From Sodiomyces alkalinus F11 (taxonomy: Eukaryota > Ascomycota > Sordariomycetes > Glomerellales > Plectosphaerellaceae), in the NCBI RefSeq assembly GCF_003711515.1, contig NW_021167084.1, forward strand, positions 1,901,932 to 1,965,931: 64,000 bases of DNA. The letters are read 5' to 3'. Numbering within the stretch: the stretch's first letter is position 1; the number at the start of each line of letters is the position of its first letter. The notes below the pieces were generated by a model, which saw only the letters and a list, made by a program, of their open reading frames with translations, was not told where the DNA came from and ran no database searches. The translations under genes were made by a program, and so were the position numbers. Positions 10,373-21,978 of this stretch are shown here, piece after piece.

Positions 10373-12303
10373 TTCTCCACGGTTCTGACTTGACTTGGAA
10401 GTTTTCTTGTAACGCCACCGACCCGGTTGAGGTAGAGTCCGGCTGAGGCAGAATCAATCCGGATGGGATGTTAGAGGACCGGTAGCAATGTCCGATAGAA
10501 GGCGACTGCGGTAGGGACGACAGACGCCCACTGCTGCGCGGAGGCTCGGGAGAGACAAGACAGCGTGGCGTGACGCAAAGCAAACAGAGCCCGATTCTTT
10601 ATCAGGAAAGACGAGCGAGCAACAGGTCGGATCTGAATGCGTGGTGTGTAGGGCAACAGCAGGGATACGCAGCAGAGCTTGCGGTTCCGCGTGGCGCAGG
10701 GTTGAAAGGCAAGAATCCAAGACGGTTGGTGTATCAGGTGAAGATCAGGACAGGCGGGTTGACAGTCTGCCGGGACAGAAACCTCGGGTCACGCCGGTCC
10801 GTGACAAGAAAGAGGCAGAAGAACGGTATCCCGTGAGAAGTCCAACTCGAAGTCTGCTGTAGCTAGGATGAAAGGATGTGTCTCGCAGTTTTGAAGTCGT
10901 CGGTGTCGTTGATGCTGTTGGGCCTTTGAACGGAATGTCGAAGTTGTCCTGGAACACAGAACAAGCGCGGTAGAATCGAAAGAAAAGGAACGACTGGTCA
11001 CGGCTATCAAAGCTAAAAAGATGACAAGAGGGAATATTGTATCGGTTCCGCGGTACAAAGAGACCCCGGAATAGGGAATGTCACGATGACGACAACGGGG
11101 AAGGGAGAAAGAGAGAATGGGAATGAGACAAAGAGGACCCGGACAACTGTCGGATATAAAGCAGGGACCCCTTGATGGGAGCCGGAGAGGTCCTGACAGA
11201 AAGCCCCTGGCGGGACGAACGCCACTGTCGAGAAGAAACGAAACAACAGTCCGTCGTTTGGGCGCCAATAGGGTGAGGAGGGAGCTGATAGGTATAATAG
11301 GTGGCCGGGGTGGCCGGGGTGGGATGTTTTGCGCAGGCCTCGTGCAGCGGATATCGATAACATGTAGATACGGCACAGCTGAGGAGGGAAAAAAGAAAAA
11401 GGAAACCGAAAAGAAAGAAAGAAAGAGAAGAGAAGAACACGAACAATCAGCAATAAGAGGGACACAGAGACAGCGCAATGACATGGGATTCCCGTCCACT
11501 GCAAGGAATGAGGGAGGTCTCACATCAAGCACGGGATTCTCTGATAGTATAGCAATTAGCCACACGACCGTGGAATCGCGGGCCTCACGCTTCCCTACCG
11601 TCCCGTCGAATCGAATGGCCCCTGCCGGACCCCAGAGTAGCCGAGAAGAGCACCTTTCTCACAGCTGAACAGCTCGGCGCGAACCGCAACCCCATCGTCA
11701 CTTGTTTCAGAATACCCATGGTGCAGATCTTAAGAGTGACTCTTTGACCCTCCGGGCCTTCTTGGCACGCTGGACGTCATCGCGTGGTCCGATTCGACAT
11801 GGCCATAGATGTGTACGGAGGGAGGACTCGGGGATGTTTCCGATGGCTTGGACAGGGAGAGCGTCAAGGTGAAACGTCCGTCATGTTCCCATGTTTGAGG
11901 TCCTCGGGTCGGATGGCTTTCGCATTCGTTGATTGGCCTGGTTCCTGTATCCATCACGAATGGTGGCTTACCGAGGTGGCTCCACTGGTTCTTATTGGTT
12001 GAATGTCATCATGGGGCTCAGATACGCTGGCGGAGGTGGCTGGAGCTCGTAACTTGGAGTCTCCACTGTGGCTGGTGCCGAATAAGATCATTCCCGCTGG
12101 TTCTTCGCGTCCTAGACTGAACCGCTAAGTTATTAGAATTCTACTTCGTCGTAATCCCTATCCGCTTCTACTACCCAACTCGAATAAAATAAAACTGCAT
12201 CGATACATATACCCGTTGTCATTGCAAGTTCCTAACCCATGAACAAAAAAGGAAAGAGTGAAAGAAAGGCTCAAAAGCAAAACAACTCCAATTTCGCAAG
12301 TCC
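10373..12303. other. Gene-poor region upstream of the GPI-type gene
   Basis: About 1.9 kb with no convincing gene. It holds a long purine-rich tract (about 11385-11435) whose complement creates an artificial Phe/Ser/Leu-rich frame of 258 codons. It probably contains the long promoter and leader of the minus-strand gene at 10372 and the 3' flank of the GTPase gene. Confidence 0.55.
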
Positions 12304-14615
12304 TCAAGCCCCGACTTGCACCTCCTGGCCGGCAAGGGCCGCCCTCTCCGAGGCGTTCGTCCCGCCCTGAGGCGATAATGGTTTGCTGGGATCGTACCCT
12401 ACCGCTTTCACGATACCGAGCCCTTTCGTCCGTCCCTCGCGGAAAAGTAACCTGTCTCCGGGGACGAGGTACTCGGGCCGTTGCATGAACCGGAACGCCA
12501 CCGTGGCCCGGTCTCCCGTCCGGATATACGGCCGGTCCACGTCAATGATGGCACACGTCTGCGACACCGGGCCAACGTGCAACATGGCCTGGTACTTGGT
12601 CCGGATCGTCGTCGCGTGCGACAGAATCAACACTATGGACGCGGGGTCAGCGTTTGTGGCGACGTAACCACAGTGGATTTCTCCCTTACCTTCGGCAACA
12701 AACTCCCTGTGCACCTGCGGGTTAGGCTGGCCCTCCAACTTGGGAAGCACCACCATCCCCTTCCTGACGTCTTTCCTCCGCACCTTTTTGAGCGCGAACG
12801 AGGCCGACTGGCCCGCGGACGCCGCCGGGACCCCTAACCGTTTGCGCTCAATCGACCGGATCGTCGTCGTCGTGAACTGGCCCAGCGAGTCGGGCCCCAC
12901 CAGCACCGTATCGCCCGCATGCACCACCCCGGACTTGACGATCCCCGACACCACCGTGCCCACGAACGGCACCGAGAAGGTGTCGTTGATGTGGAACTCG
13001 AAGGGCGCGTCCGAGTCGTACCGCCCGTGGTGCGGCAGGATGTTCAAAAAGGTCCGCACCAGGTCCAGGTTCTCGCCCGTCACGTTGGACACCTGGAACA
13101 CGGGGCAGATCCGCTGGCTGATGAACTGCGTCGCCGTGTTGACGCACTCCTCCCGGTCCTTGATGAAGATGGGGATCTTGCGCGCCCCGGGGCTTTTGAG
13201 GATCTTCTTGATCTGGCTGATCGTCTGCTCCAGGATCTGCGGCGGGCAAATGTCCACTTTCGTGATCACCACCATCACCGGCACGTTCAGCGCCAACGCG
13301 AGGCCCAGATGCTCCTTACTCATGCCGATCAGTCCGTTGTTCGCCGCCACCATGAGCAGGCAGTAGTTGGGGCTGCTCGAAAGCAGACCGAACACCGTGG
13401 TGCGGAGGTATCTCTCGTGCCCGGCCAGATCGGAGAATGTGATGACTTTGGCGCTGCGTTTGCCAATCTCCTCCCAAGAAAGTTTCCCTGTCCCAGCTTT
13501 GCGTTAGCCGAATTTCCCACTGTCGCTTCTGTATTACAGCGGGGGAGGAAGAAAAAAAAGAAAAAAAAAAGCCCATGGCAATAGTTTGCAAAAACTCACG
13601 TCCGGGGACATCCGAGGTGACGACCTGGCCAGCCGTGTCGAAACCTAATATCTCCATGCCAACAGAACTAGTGCGGCCCGATTCAATTTCGTGCTTGTGC
13701 CGGAAGAGATTCACTCGTGCCTTGCCGCGTCCATCGTCGAGGTCCCCCTTGACAAGAACGCCGAGGAGGGAGCTCTTGCCAGCGTCAACTATGAACTCGA
13801 TCAGTACATTGCTTCTGTCCGTGAGGGAAGGCGGTTGGGCAGAGCAGAGGAGAGGAGAGGAGGAATAAAGAAAGAGGGAAAAAAAAAAAAGGGATATATG
13901 TGCGTCGACTTCCGCGTACCATTTCCGACCACGGCAATCCTCGTCTCAATAACATCCTCCACCTTATGCGGCTTCCGGCGAATCATGACTTTGCCCGTGC
14001 AGTCCTTGTCCTTGCCCGACTTGGCACTCGGGGCCTCGACGTCGCCACCTACGTTCCTGGTCACTAGCAGCTGGCAATCCGCGCCGGCGAGGCGCGCGGC
14101 GTCCTGTAACCTCTTATACGCCGTGTTCCACTGGTCCGGATTCAACCCCATCGAGTCGCCGTTGTTCTCGAAGCCGAGTTCGAAAACCGTCTCGCCATGT
14201 CCCTCGCCTAACCTGTCGGCCAGGTGGTCGCTCAGCTGCTTGCCCGTGATGCCATCGTCGGGTCCCAGAAGTAGATCTTTTAACCGTATACCGGGGGTTG
14301 TTGCGTCTGCGAGGTCGAGAGTGTCGAATAGTTCGTCTAGCTCGGCATGTTGGTGTTCCTGGGACTGGGACTGGGACGCGGGGGCTGCTGTCGTCGTGTT
14401 GCCCGCGGCGGAGGGTTGTGTATTGGGGAAGCGGAGGTACTGCTGTTTCTCGACGTACTCGGCAAAGTCACTGAGGGCCTGATCTCGGCGTTAGGGCTAT
14501 GCGAACTACCTAGGTATAGGTATGTTGACAGTTGACAGTGGAAGTGGCAGTAACAACATACAGCTTCGCCTTTCCCTTTCTGGTAGGGCATTGCTATCAC
14601 CGATGTGCCGGTCAT
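12304..14615 (-). CDS. GTPBP1/2-like translational GTPase
   Basis: Four exons (14615-14562, 14478-13920, 13788-13600, 13487-12304) give 661 residues. The GTPase core shows G1 GNVDAGKS (interrupted by intron 2 right after GN), switch region [15 protein letters not shown]3 as [12 protein letters not shown], and G4 as TKVD. EF-Tu-like beta-barrel domains follow ([20 protein letters not shown] and the [23 protein letters not shown] end). This is the GTPBP1/GTPBP2 family, relatives of EF-1A/HBS1 linked in animals to mRNA decay and ribosome stalling; budding yeast lacks an obvious orthologue. The N-terminal 100 residues are Gln/Ser-rich and poorly conserved. The start could instead be the Met nine codons downstream ([10 protein letters not shown]). 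Confidence 0.87.
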
Positions 14616-15840
14616 GTTGCAAGATGCGGGATCGCAAGGGATAAGAAAGACCGGGGGGGCGGATTGCGCCGAGTTGCGTTATGTCGGTATTCGATCGATC
14701 ATGGATGAAGTTGTGGATGATAATGGGGGTAAAGGAGCGATGACGCCGTAGTGAATGCTGGAAGAGAGGGAAACCAAATAGATCATTGATGCAAAGGAGG
14801 TTAAGGAAGGGGTCGGGATTCGAGTCATCGATTTTGACTCGGGAAAAAGGTAAAGGACAGTTGATAGTTGTAATACGAAGTAGGAAAGTAATACTAACGA
14901 GGTAGGGGGGAAACGGGAACGGGCGGTGGACGAATGGCGGTCGCGCCCATCAGTCACCTTTCGTAACATGTCGGTACCTAACTTGGGAACGGAGGGTGAG
15001 TAACTCCCGAGTCGGCGGAGACCTAATTACCTTATCGATAGCAGCTGGTGCACTGGCCATCTCGCCCGTCCTATTGGGCCCAACTTAGTTCAGTGGAGCG
15101 TGGCAGTAATTACTCCGTACGGAGTACGTATTCGTCAGAGTCACACACAGTGCTCCATCTTCGTTCCTTTCGGCCCACGTCTAAAATAACCAAACGAGTA
15201 CCTTGGATCCAGCCCTGTCAAAGCAACCCCCCCCGATTGAGTGAGAGAACACGAGGACATCCAAGCTACTCCGTACGTTACCTGACTCACAATCAGGGGC
15301 GATAAAGCGAGGAGTCATGTGGGTTCTTCCCGCTTCTGGTCACCCTACGCGATGACACTGAAGCTCTTACCTCCTCAGCCGTTCTCCTCAATGATCACCT
15401 GCAACCCAGCACGTTGGGCGAGCACTACGGAGTACGGGGGTGGAAAATAGTACATGTGGTGTTCGGGAGAGTCACGATGCCCTGGGAAATCCGAATAGGA
15501 AACCTGCTTGCAGAAACACGTTTTCTTTTGGGGGTTCCATGAAGGTGGCTTCGACGAGTGTAGATGATGCAGTGTGTTCTGTGGTCTCTCAAGAGACTCT
15601 ACCTACCATGAGACCGAGACCGAAGGTAAAGCCGTGGCTCTGTTCCCTTCCCTTCATAGACCTGGCCCTGCGCAGGGTCGTCCACGCCGCAGACGCCTCT
15701 GCCGATGGCAGATGTACGTACGGCATTGGCGTACGGTTCTCCCGATGCGTCTTGGTGCACGGGATTGTTCGATTTGAATATGGTGGTGTGGATGTAGCGG
15801 TTCGCTATGGTGAAGCCAGTCCATGGATCATGTCCACCAC
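14616..15840. other. Intergenic region with palindromic ACGGAGTAC motifs
   Basis: No gene supported. The stretch contains a perfect 16-base palindrome TACTCCGTACGGAGTA at 15111-15126 and two further copies of the half site (about 15268-15277 and 15424-15434). These short motifs recur across the window in non-coding DNA. Confidence 0.55.
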
Positions 15841-16358
15841 TCATGACGACGCCTGAGGTGAGATGAGGACAACGCTGTCTCCTATTTTGAGTGTCAGCAG
15901 GCACGGATTTCACCCATACAGACGGAACAGGAGAAAGGGGGGCAAATGCATATGCGTGCTCACCTCTGACAAAGAGCATCTCGGACTTTTTGCTAACGGT
16001 CTGCTCCCCATCATTAGGTCCACCGTAACTTCCGCCGACCGACGACGTAGGCCGAACGTACCTTTACCTCGTCACTTTCCTCCTCCTCGTCGACGACGTA
16101 GATGGTTTCTTCGACTTCGCCCAACACAAGGTTGCAATGGCTGTCGTAGGCCTAGGTGAAAGAATAAGCAGATGAACCAGCGGAAGGCGAATATCACGGA
16201 GGGGATGGTGAATGGTGTTGGTTGAGAGAACTCACGTGAAGCCGTCCCTTAAGCTCGCGATCGCCTCGCAATTTGACAAAGACCACCTCGTCCAGGAGCA
16301 GACGCACCAGGTCGAGGGGTTCGGAGACGTGTGTCGATTCCTCTGCTGCGTCGGCCAT
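15841..16358 (-). CDS. LSM3: U6 snRNA-associated Sm-like protein LSm3
   Basis: Four small exons (16358-16236, 16151-16062, 16000-15964, 15881-15841) encode 96 residues; no single frame reveals the gene. LSm3 is a subunit of the heptameric LSm rings: LSm2-8 binds the U6 snRNA 3' end in the nucleus and LSm1-7 promotes mRNA decapping in the cytoplasm. The Sm1 motif reads [20 protein letters not shown] then [22 protein letters not shown] across the first intron. The Sm2 motif is [15 protein letters not shown] across the last intron. An acidic loop (DEEEESDE) lies between them, as in other fungal LSm3. All introns have GT/AG ends and keep frame; the second contains CTAAT as a branch candidate. Length is as expected for the family (about 95-100). 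Confidence 0.93.
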
Positions 16359-17009
16359 GGCGTAGTATGGAGGGTGAGTGCGAAATGACCGTGGGGATTG
16401 TGATGTGATGCGACCTAGTGAGATCCCTGATGTGAGGGGACAAGCATCTGGCTGCAGGAGCTGGATGAGCTTTCAGGCGGGTGGGTGGGCTTACTGGTCC
16501 GACTGCACTGACCACCTCTGGGTTCAAAACCCGCAGAAACCTTTTTGCGAGCCCCGGCCAATGTCTCCAGTTTTCTTGTTTACCTTGTACAGTACGAACC
16601 ACAGTATGAGGTACAGTAAGTGACCCCGCTCGGGAAATCCAAGTGTCGTCGTGTCCCCTGAAAATGCCCAGCAAAGAGGTCCCACAGTAACACCGGCGGG
16701 GGGGCCGTCCAGCGTCTTAGCGCTTTTGAGGTCCACTTAGTGCTCTGTAAATCCGGGGTAGCACTCCACTGTTAGCACCCCTCTCTCTTAGGGCTACAGG
16801 TAGGTATCATTCTCGGTCAGGGGAAGATATCGGAGAAGAGGAAGGAGCATGAAGCGGGGGGAGGAAGGGTTTGGGTGCTTGTATTCCATGTCGCAGTACT
16901 GTGCTCCCTTCGTCCCCAACAGCCACCTCTGTCTTTTTCTCCTTTCTACTTCCCTCCCTCCTTCCTTTCCAACTCTCCAACTCATGAACTTGCTTGGTCA
17001 AACTCCTCG
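16359..17009. other. Divergent LSM3 / mitochondrial-factor promoter
   Basis: A shared upstream region between LSM3 (minus) and the plus-strand mitochondrial gene. It is pyrimidine-rich close to the plus-strand start (about 16920-16990). No other gene seen. Confidence 0.6.
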
Positions 17010-19427
17010 ATGGCCCTGCTCATCCACAAAGCAGAGGCTGTCGGCCTTCATACATGTCTTCAGGTAGCACCAGCCTCTTTCCGAACGTTTTCTATTCATC
17101 TGAGGCGCTTTTCTCGTCGATACCCCACACAACCAGCTCGGAATCAACCAGAGGCGATCGCAGACCCGACCACGCTTCCTCCCTCCAGATTCCCCCAAAC
17201 TACCGCATTTTCAATATTTGCAAAGACCCGCAACCATTACTTCTTCTCGTCAGTACGTTATGCGTCGACACAAGATGGCCCGGTTGATTTCTGGGAGACC
17301 ACAACTATTCATTCGCCGCCTCCCCCCATTTTCGGGGACCTTAGACCTTCGTCGCAACCGTCACCACAGCCATCTACAATGACGGGCGACGGGCAGGACA
17401 GCCCTACACATCTGCGCCATTGGCAGTCCACTCGTTCGCACCTATCGTGGCATCAGACGAACAGCCTAACCGACACGCTAGTAACCTCTCTATCGCCACA
17501 ACTACTCATCCCACACCTGTTACAAGCTGTTCAGAGACAAGACGCCCCCGAGGCGTACAGCCTGTTGAAGGTGTTCATCACCACAGCTCCCTCATTGTTT
17601 CGAGAGGCGGCAGCGGCCTTAACCAGTCTCCCTCGAACTTGCATCACCCAGATCTTTCAAACCCTCGACCCCGTGGAAGCAGGGTCGCGCCTTGATTGCA
17701 CTCATGGACTGCTCATTTCAGAGAATCTCCAAGAATACAGTCCGGTCGCACGCGCCTTTGACGAACTGGGTGTTCGCAAAATTTACAAGGATGTCTTTGC
17801 CACTTTGCTTGCTTTTGCAGACATCGTCATCCGACATGGCCACAGCCTCATCATTCCAGAATACATCGTTCTCCTACGATGCGCAGGCGCAACCTCAGAC
17901 CCGATGGCTGCGAAAGACGTCTGGAAGATGATGGACAAGGCCGGCGTCACCGACGCCCGAACGGGACATGCCCACGACGAATTCATGAAGGCCCGCTTCC
18001 TCACCGAACCCTTATACCTACAGAACGATCTGGCGCGAGGTCGTCTCCGGCCGCGCAATCTCAGCGGTGCCAGGAAGACGCGATCCATCTCTTCCTCTCT
18101 ACGAGGCCGCCTCGAAAAGCTCCGACTATACAGGACACGTGCAAGGCGCTTCCAATACGGCCAAGCGCCACACCAACCAGAGAGGGACCTTGCTCGGGTA
18201 CTGAGCCTGCCACATCCACTCAAGAGAATTTGGCACGGTTTGATAAACCGAGGCATCAAACCCGATCACCAACTCTACTGCACTTACATGATAGCGTGCG
18301 GCCGGGTCGGCAATCTGTTCCAGATCATCCATTCCCTGGCGAAAGACCTGGGACTCGAGTTCTCCGACGTTGAGGATCATCGATTGACCAACATCAGCGG
18401 GGGGTTCAACTTCCCGCGGGGCTCTTCTCTCGCCCCAACGACGCGGCTACTGCATGCCGTCGTCCACTCGCTCGGGACGGCCGGCTATGTCGTGCTGGCC
18501 AAGAAGGTGCTCCAGCACCTTTCCCGGCGGTACGGGCTGACGATACCGGCCACTACCTGGTCAGACCTTCTCGAGTACACGTACATGAGTTCGACGCATG
18601 ACGCCAGGACGGAATGGGCCCTGTTCGAGGCGAGGTCGGTCCGAAACAGAGACATCCAGGCCCAAGACGTCATCGACGTGTGGGAAACCATGCTCTCGGA
18701 ACCCTACAACACCCAACCTACCTTGGAGGACCTGGACAAGTACACGAATGCCCTTCTCCAAGTGGGGAGATTCGAAGACGCCGTCGAAGCCATTAGGCTG
18801 GGAAGCAGCCATTACCACAGCTTGACGCATGACGTCCACGACGCGCTCGCCGAATCCCTCTATCCGTCCGCCCTTCCCAGCGCCACGGACCAATACCTCC
18901 GGGCCAAAGCGCGCCAGCACCGGTCCTGGTTCACCATCCAGCGCTGGTGCGAACGGTGGCTCCGACGCACCAGCAGGCAGAACCTGGCAGACGAGACCGT
19001 GTCCACCCAGGCCATACCCGATTTCGTCGCCGAGTTTCGCGCCTTCATCCCCTCGCCCGCCGTGTATCACACCCCGGGCGGGCTGGTCCGGCTCTTCGCG
19101 TCGGAGGGCACGAAGGCGAAGTACCGATGGCGGAAGGAGGAGGTGCAGTCGACGCCCACGCTCGTTCTGCGGCGCGACAAGACGGATCCCGTCGTCGGCG
19201 GCGAGCGGGGGGAGCAGCTCCGCAACGAGCAGGGGCAGCCGCTGTATCATCGGAAGAACAGGCTTTTCCAGCAGACGTTTGAGCGCGGGGTTCGCGTGCG
19301 TAGGACGCTGGCGTGGGAGGAGGTTGGGGTCCTGAGGTATTGCATGCGAGAGGCGGACGACGTGCGGGACGGCGCGCGGTTGCCATCGCTCAGGGTGGGC
19401 AGGATGGCGGATTGTGTGGAGTGGTGA
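17010..19427 (+). CDS. Mitochondrial PPR/ATP13-type expression factor
   Basis: Single exon of 805 residues from the chosen ATG; an in-frame upstream ATG at 16875 would add 45 residues that do not look like a presequence. The chosen N-terminus (MALLIHK, then Arg/Ser-rich with few acids, RTFSIHLRRFSRRYP) is a good mitochondrial targeting signal. The body is all-helical with weak PPR-like pairs: IIPEYIVLLRCAGATSDPMA, IKPDHQLYCTYMIACGRVG, and a region beginning LHAVVHSLGTAGYVVLAKKV. This order resembles fungal proteins annotated as mitochondrial ATPase expression (AEP2/ATP13) or Cya5-like, which stabilise or translate specific mitochondrial mRNAs. Which mRNA is bound cannot be told from sequence. 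The C-terminus is rich in Arg and Trp. Confidence 0.65.
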   Translation: MALLIHKAEAVGLHTCLQVAPASFRTFSIHLRRFSRRYPTQPARNQPEAIADPTTLPPSRFPQTTAFSIFAKTRNHYFFSSVRYASTQDGPVDFWETTTIHSPPPPIFGDLRPSSQPSPQPSTMTGDGQDSPTHLRHWQSTRSHLSWHQTNSLTDTLVTSLSPQLLIPHLLQAVQRQDAPEAYSLLKVFITTAPSLFREAAAALTSLPRTCITQIFQTLDPVEAGSRLDCTHGLLISENLQEYSPVARAFDELGVRKIYKDVFATLLAFADIVIRHGHSLIIPEYIVLLRCAGATSDPMAAKDVWKMMDKAGVTDARTGHAHDEFMKARFLTEPLYLQNDLARGRLRPRNLSGARKTRSISSSLRGRLEKLRLYRTRARRFQYGQAPHQPERDLARVLSLPHPLKRIWHGLINRGIKPDHQLYCTYMIACGRVGNLFQIIHSLAKDLGLEFSDVEDHRLTNISGGFNFPRGSSLAPTTRLLHAVVHSLGTAGYVVLAKKVLQHLSRRYGLTIPATTWSDLLEYTYMSSTHDARTEWALFEARSVRNRDIQAQDVIDVWETMLSEPYNTQPTLEDLDKYTNALLQVGRFEDAVEAIRLGSSHYHSLTHDVHDALAESLYPSALPSATDQYLRAKARQHRSWFTIQRWCERWLRRTSRQNLADETVSTQAIPDFVAEFRAFIPSPAVYHTPGGLVRLFASEGTKAKYRWRKEEVQSTPTLVLRRDKTDPVVGGERGEQLRNEQGQPLYHRKNRLFQQTFERGVRVRRTLAWEEVGVLRYCMREADDVRDGARLPSLRVGRMADCVEW

Positions 19428-19826
19428 ATGGGAAGAATGGATCGGCCAGTCTCGGAGTGTCTGGCCCGCGGGTTTTATTTTCCTCGATATATGTCATGAT
19501 TAACTCTGTCAACGAACCCGAGCTAAAGGACGGTTCGTTTTGGGGCCGGACAAAGGTAGTTTAGATGAAGATGGTTGTGGATCCCCATCAACTAGCTCCG
19601 TCTTGGAAGCTATGATGGCTTTTTGTTGGAGAGTTTTTCCGACCCACGGTCTGATAAGAGCATGCTGCGACGCTACAAAACGGGAATGGGAGGTCTGAGT
19701 ACGATATCATTTCCGCATATACAATGTATCTTAGTTGTGCCCCTCCCCTCCCCTCTCCTCGTCCATCCCCCGAGATGCCTCTAATATGCGAGAGACGTAC
19801 GTTTTGTTTGTACATGTTACACTTGG
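19428..19826. other. Convergent 3' intergenic region
   Basis: A gap between two genes that converge. It contains a short C/T repeat (about 19740-19765). Nothing else was seen. Confidence 0.6.
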
Positions 19827-21058
19827 TCACGGCTCAACCTCGACCTGCTCAAGCCAGAGGTCGTTCATCACCATATAGCGACTCAGCGTGATCCAGCCCC
19901 AGCGAAACCAGACCATCTGGCTCTTGTGGGCGGTGATCATGGCGCGCCAGGCCGTGGGGAGGCCCTCGCTGCCGGAGAGGGGGTTGAGGAAGAGCAAGCT
20001 GCGGGGCGGGCCGGACTTGTCGGGCGACAGGCCGTGGCTCATGCCAGCGAATGCCCAGGCGGCGAGGGTGGGGAAGATGTCGAGGATGGCGGTGTATTTG
20101 CGCAGGAAGGACACGGTGGAAAGGGTGTACAGGGCCACGGGGGACGGGCGGCCCTCGGTCCCGCAGAGGGTCCGGATGAAGGCGCGGGCGCCGGCGTGGA
20201 GGGAGACGTGGTTCGGGTGGGACGAGACGCCGGCGGCGTCGAAGGTGATGAGGACGTCGATGTTGGCTGTCGGGCGGGAGGCGCTGGGGGAGCCCGGGGG
20301 GGTGGGGCGGGCGAGGTGCGGGGCGAAGGCGCTGAAGAGTAGGGTGGAGATTTTCTGGGCGTCCCACGTCGCGGTCATGGAGTCTGGGAAGTCGCTGTGT
20401 TTCGAGCTGGAATGAGCCATCATGCATGTTGTTGGTCTTTGGGGGACCCGGGGGGGAAAGGTTATGAGGGAAGAAGATCGGATAGGGAATGGGGAGAAAT
20501 AGGGGGGGGGAGGGGGGGAGGGGGCGTACGGGCTATCAAGGACAAAGACATCGTTTTCCTCGCGGAGGCCGAGGATCATGCCGCTCTTGACAAGTTCCTT
20601 CTTGCGCGTTTCACCGAGGCCGTCGGCATTGCCTGTGATCATCAGCTCTTTTGCTCTCGTTTCCCTTCCTCACATGGCTGAACTCTCCGAGAACCAACAA
20701 CCTGAAGCCATTGAATGCTCCTCTCCCACTACTGGAACCCCCTGTGGTGTTCATCTCTTCCTTTTTGTTTTTGTGCTTCCGTCCCTCCTGCTCATCATCA
20801 TCAACCAAACATAGTCAACGCACCTGAACTCAGACACAGGATCTTCACGTGGTTCCCGGTCTCGGGACGGGTCAGAGCAAGAACCGTCGGGGCGAAGAAC
20901 ATGGCCTCGTCGTCTGGATGCGCAATCAAGAGACAGATGCGCTTGTTGTGAATGCGCGGTAGGGTATCTTGATACGTCGTAGCAATGTAGGTGTAGAGGA
21001 GGGGCAGGAGGGCGGCGACGAGAGCGCCCGCTATGGGGAGGAGCCAGAACCAGGCCAT
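19827..21058 (-). CDS. GPI12: GlcNAc-PI de-N-acetylase (PIG-L / Gpi12)
   Basis: Three exons (21058-20824, 20632-20530, 20406-19827) give 305 residues. PIG-L removes the acetyl group from GlcNAc-phosphatidylinositol, the second step of GPI-anchor synthesis, at the cytosolic face of the ER. An N-terminal membrane anchor (residues 3-28, [20 protein letters not shown]) is followed by the metal-binding AHPDDE at residues 46-51, then [32 protein letters not shown], and an [20 protein letters not shown] segment with the second His-x-x-His metal site. Length is somewhat above the usual 250-300 because of a Pro/Ser loop after HLARPTPPG. The GPI-type wall protein at 9590-10372 would depend on this pathway. 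Confidence 0.92.
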
Positions 21059-21978
21059 GGTGGGCGCCGTACCCTGCCCCTCGCGGGTGATGTAGCTGTT
21101 ACCGGGCCCGCGATCTCGGCAGACGAGAGAGCGAAGTCAGAGAAGGAACTCAAGCGGCTGGAAAGTCGACGTGAGTAATAATTGAAGGCGGGGTTCGAGC
21201 AGGAGGTGCAAAGACGCGGTCTTGTCTCGGACGCGAGGAGGGGACCGGGGAGGGACAGAAGGAGGTCAATGTGATCGTATATTGCGGATGGAAGAGATGC
21301 AAGGGAGGAATACGATGTTGGAGAGTAGAGACAGACAACCGAGGCTGGTTGATAGAGTGTGGAAGACGGGAGGGAAGAACAAACAAAGGTCGGCGAGCAC
21401 CACGAGCTCAGGAAATGCCACCTTGCGATTAGGGGGCCCGGGACTGTGCGTGTCGGACCCTGAAAAGTGACCGCCAAATTGATCCACCACGCCAAAACCC
21501 GTTGGATGCTTAAGGTACGTACCGAAGTCCGCAGTGTCCGGCCGGGGAAATTGCGGCGTTCAGCGTGTCATGCGCCAGAGGACATATGCGCCAAGGTACG
21601 TACCTGCCTAGGCTCTCAAGAAAGGCCTTAGCTAACCGATATGAGTGGTTGGGTTATTGTGATGCCATGGAGCTCTGGTCCCGTGAGTACCAAAGTACCA
21701 AAGTACCGGCGCGATCCCTGTAGCAAATCTGGCCCGGCTCGGGCTCCTGCTGCTCCGGCATCTGAGCTACCAATAAATAGGACGGAGTACGGAGTACATA
21801 TTAAGTACAGGGAATATATGCGAACTCTTTCGCTTATGACAAGTATTCATCAAGTCGTTTCGAGCTTCCAAAGATTCTACTGCTTCACCAGGGGGACCAG
21901 TTCCTCCGACAGAATCCGCAGCTCTCAATCGTCAGGAACTCGACAACTTGAACAGCAAGGCCTATCGGTAACCACACC
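21059..21978. other. Divergent promoter region with ACGGAGTAC repeats
   Basis: About 0.9 kb between two divergent genes. It holds overlapping GGAGTAC motifs (about 21782-21797) and AAAGTACC-type repeats near 21687-21705. No gene supported. Confidence 0.55.

Noticed and set aside
10789..11565. 258-codon frame on the minus strand
   Set aside because: Phe/Ser/Leu-rich translation of a purine tract's complement, with no domain, signal or homologous pattern; it lies in promoter-like DNA.
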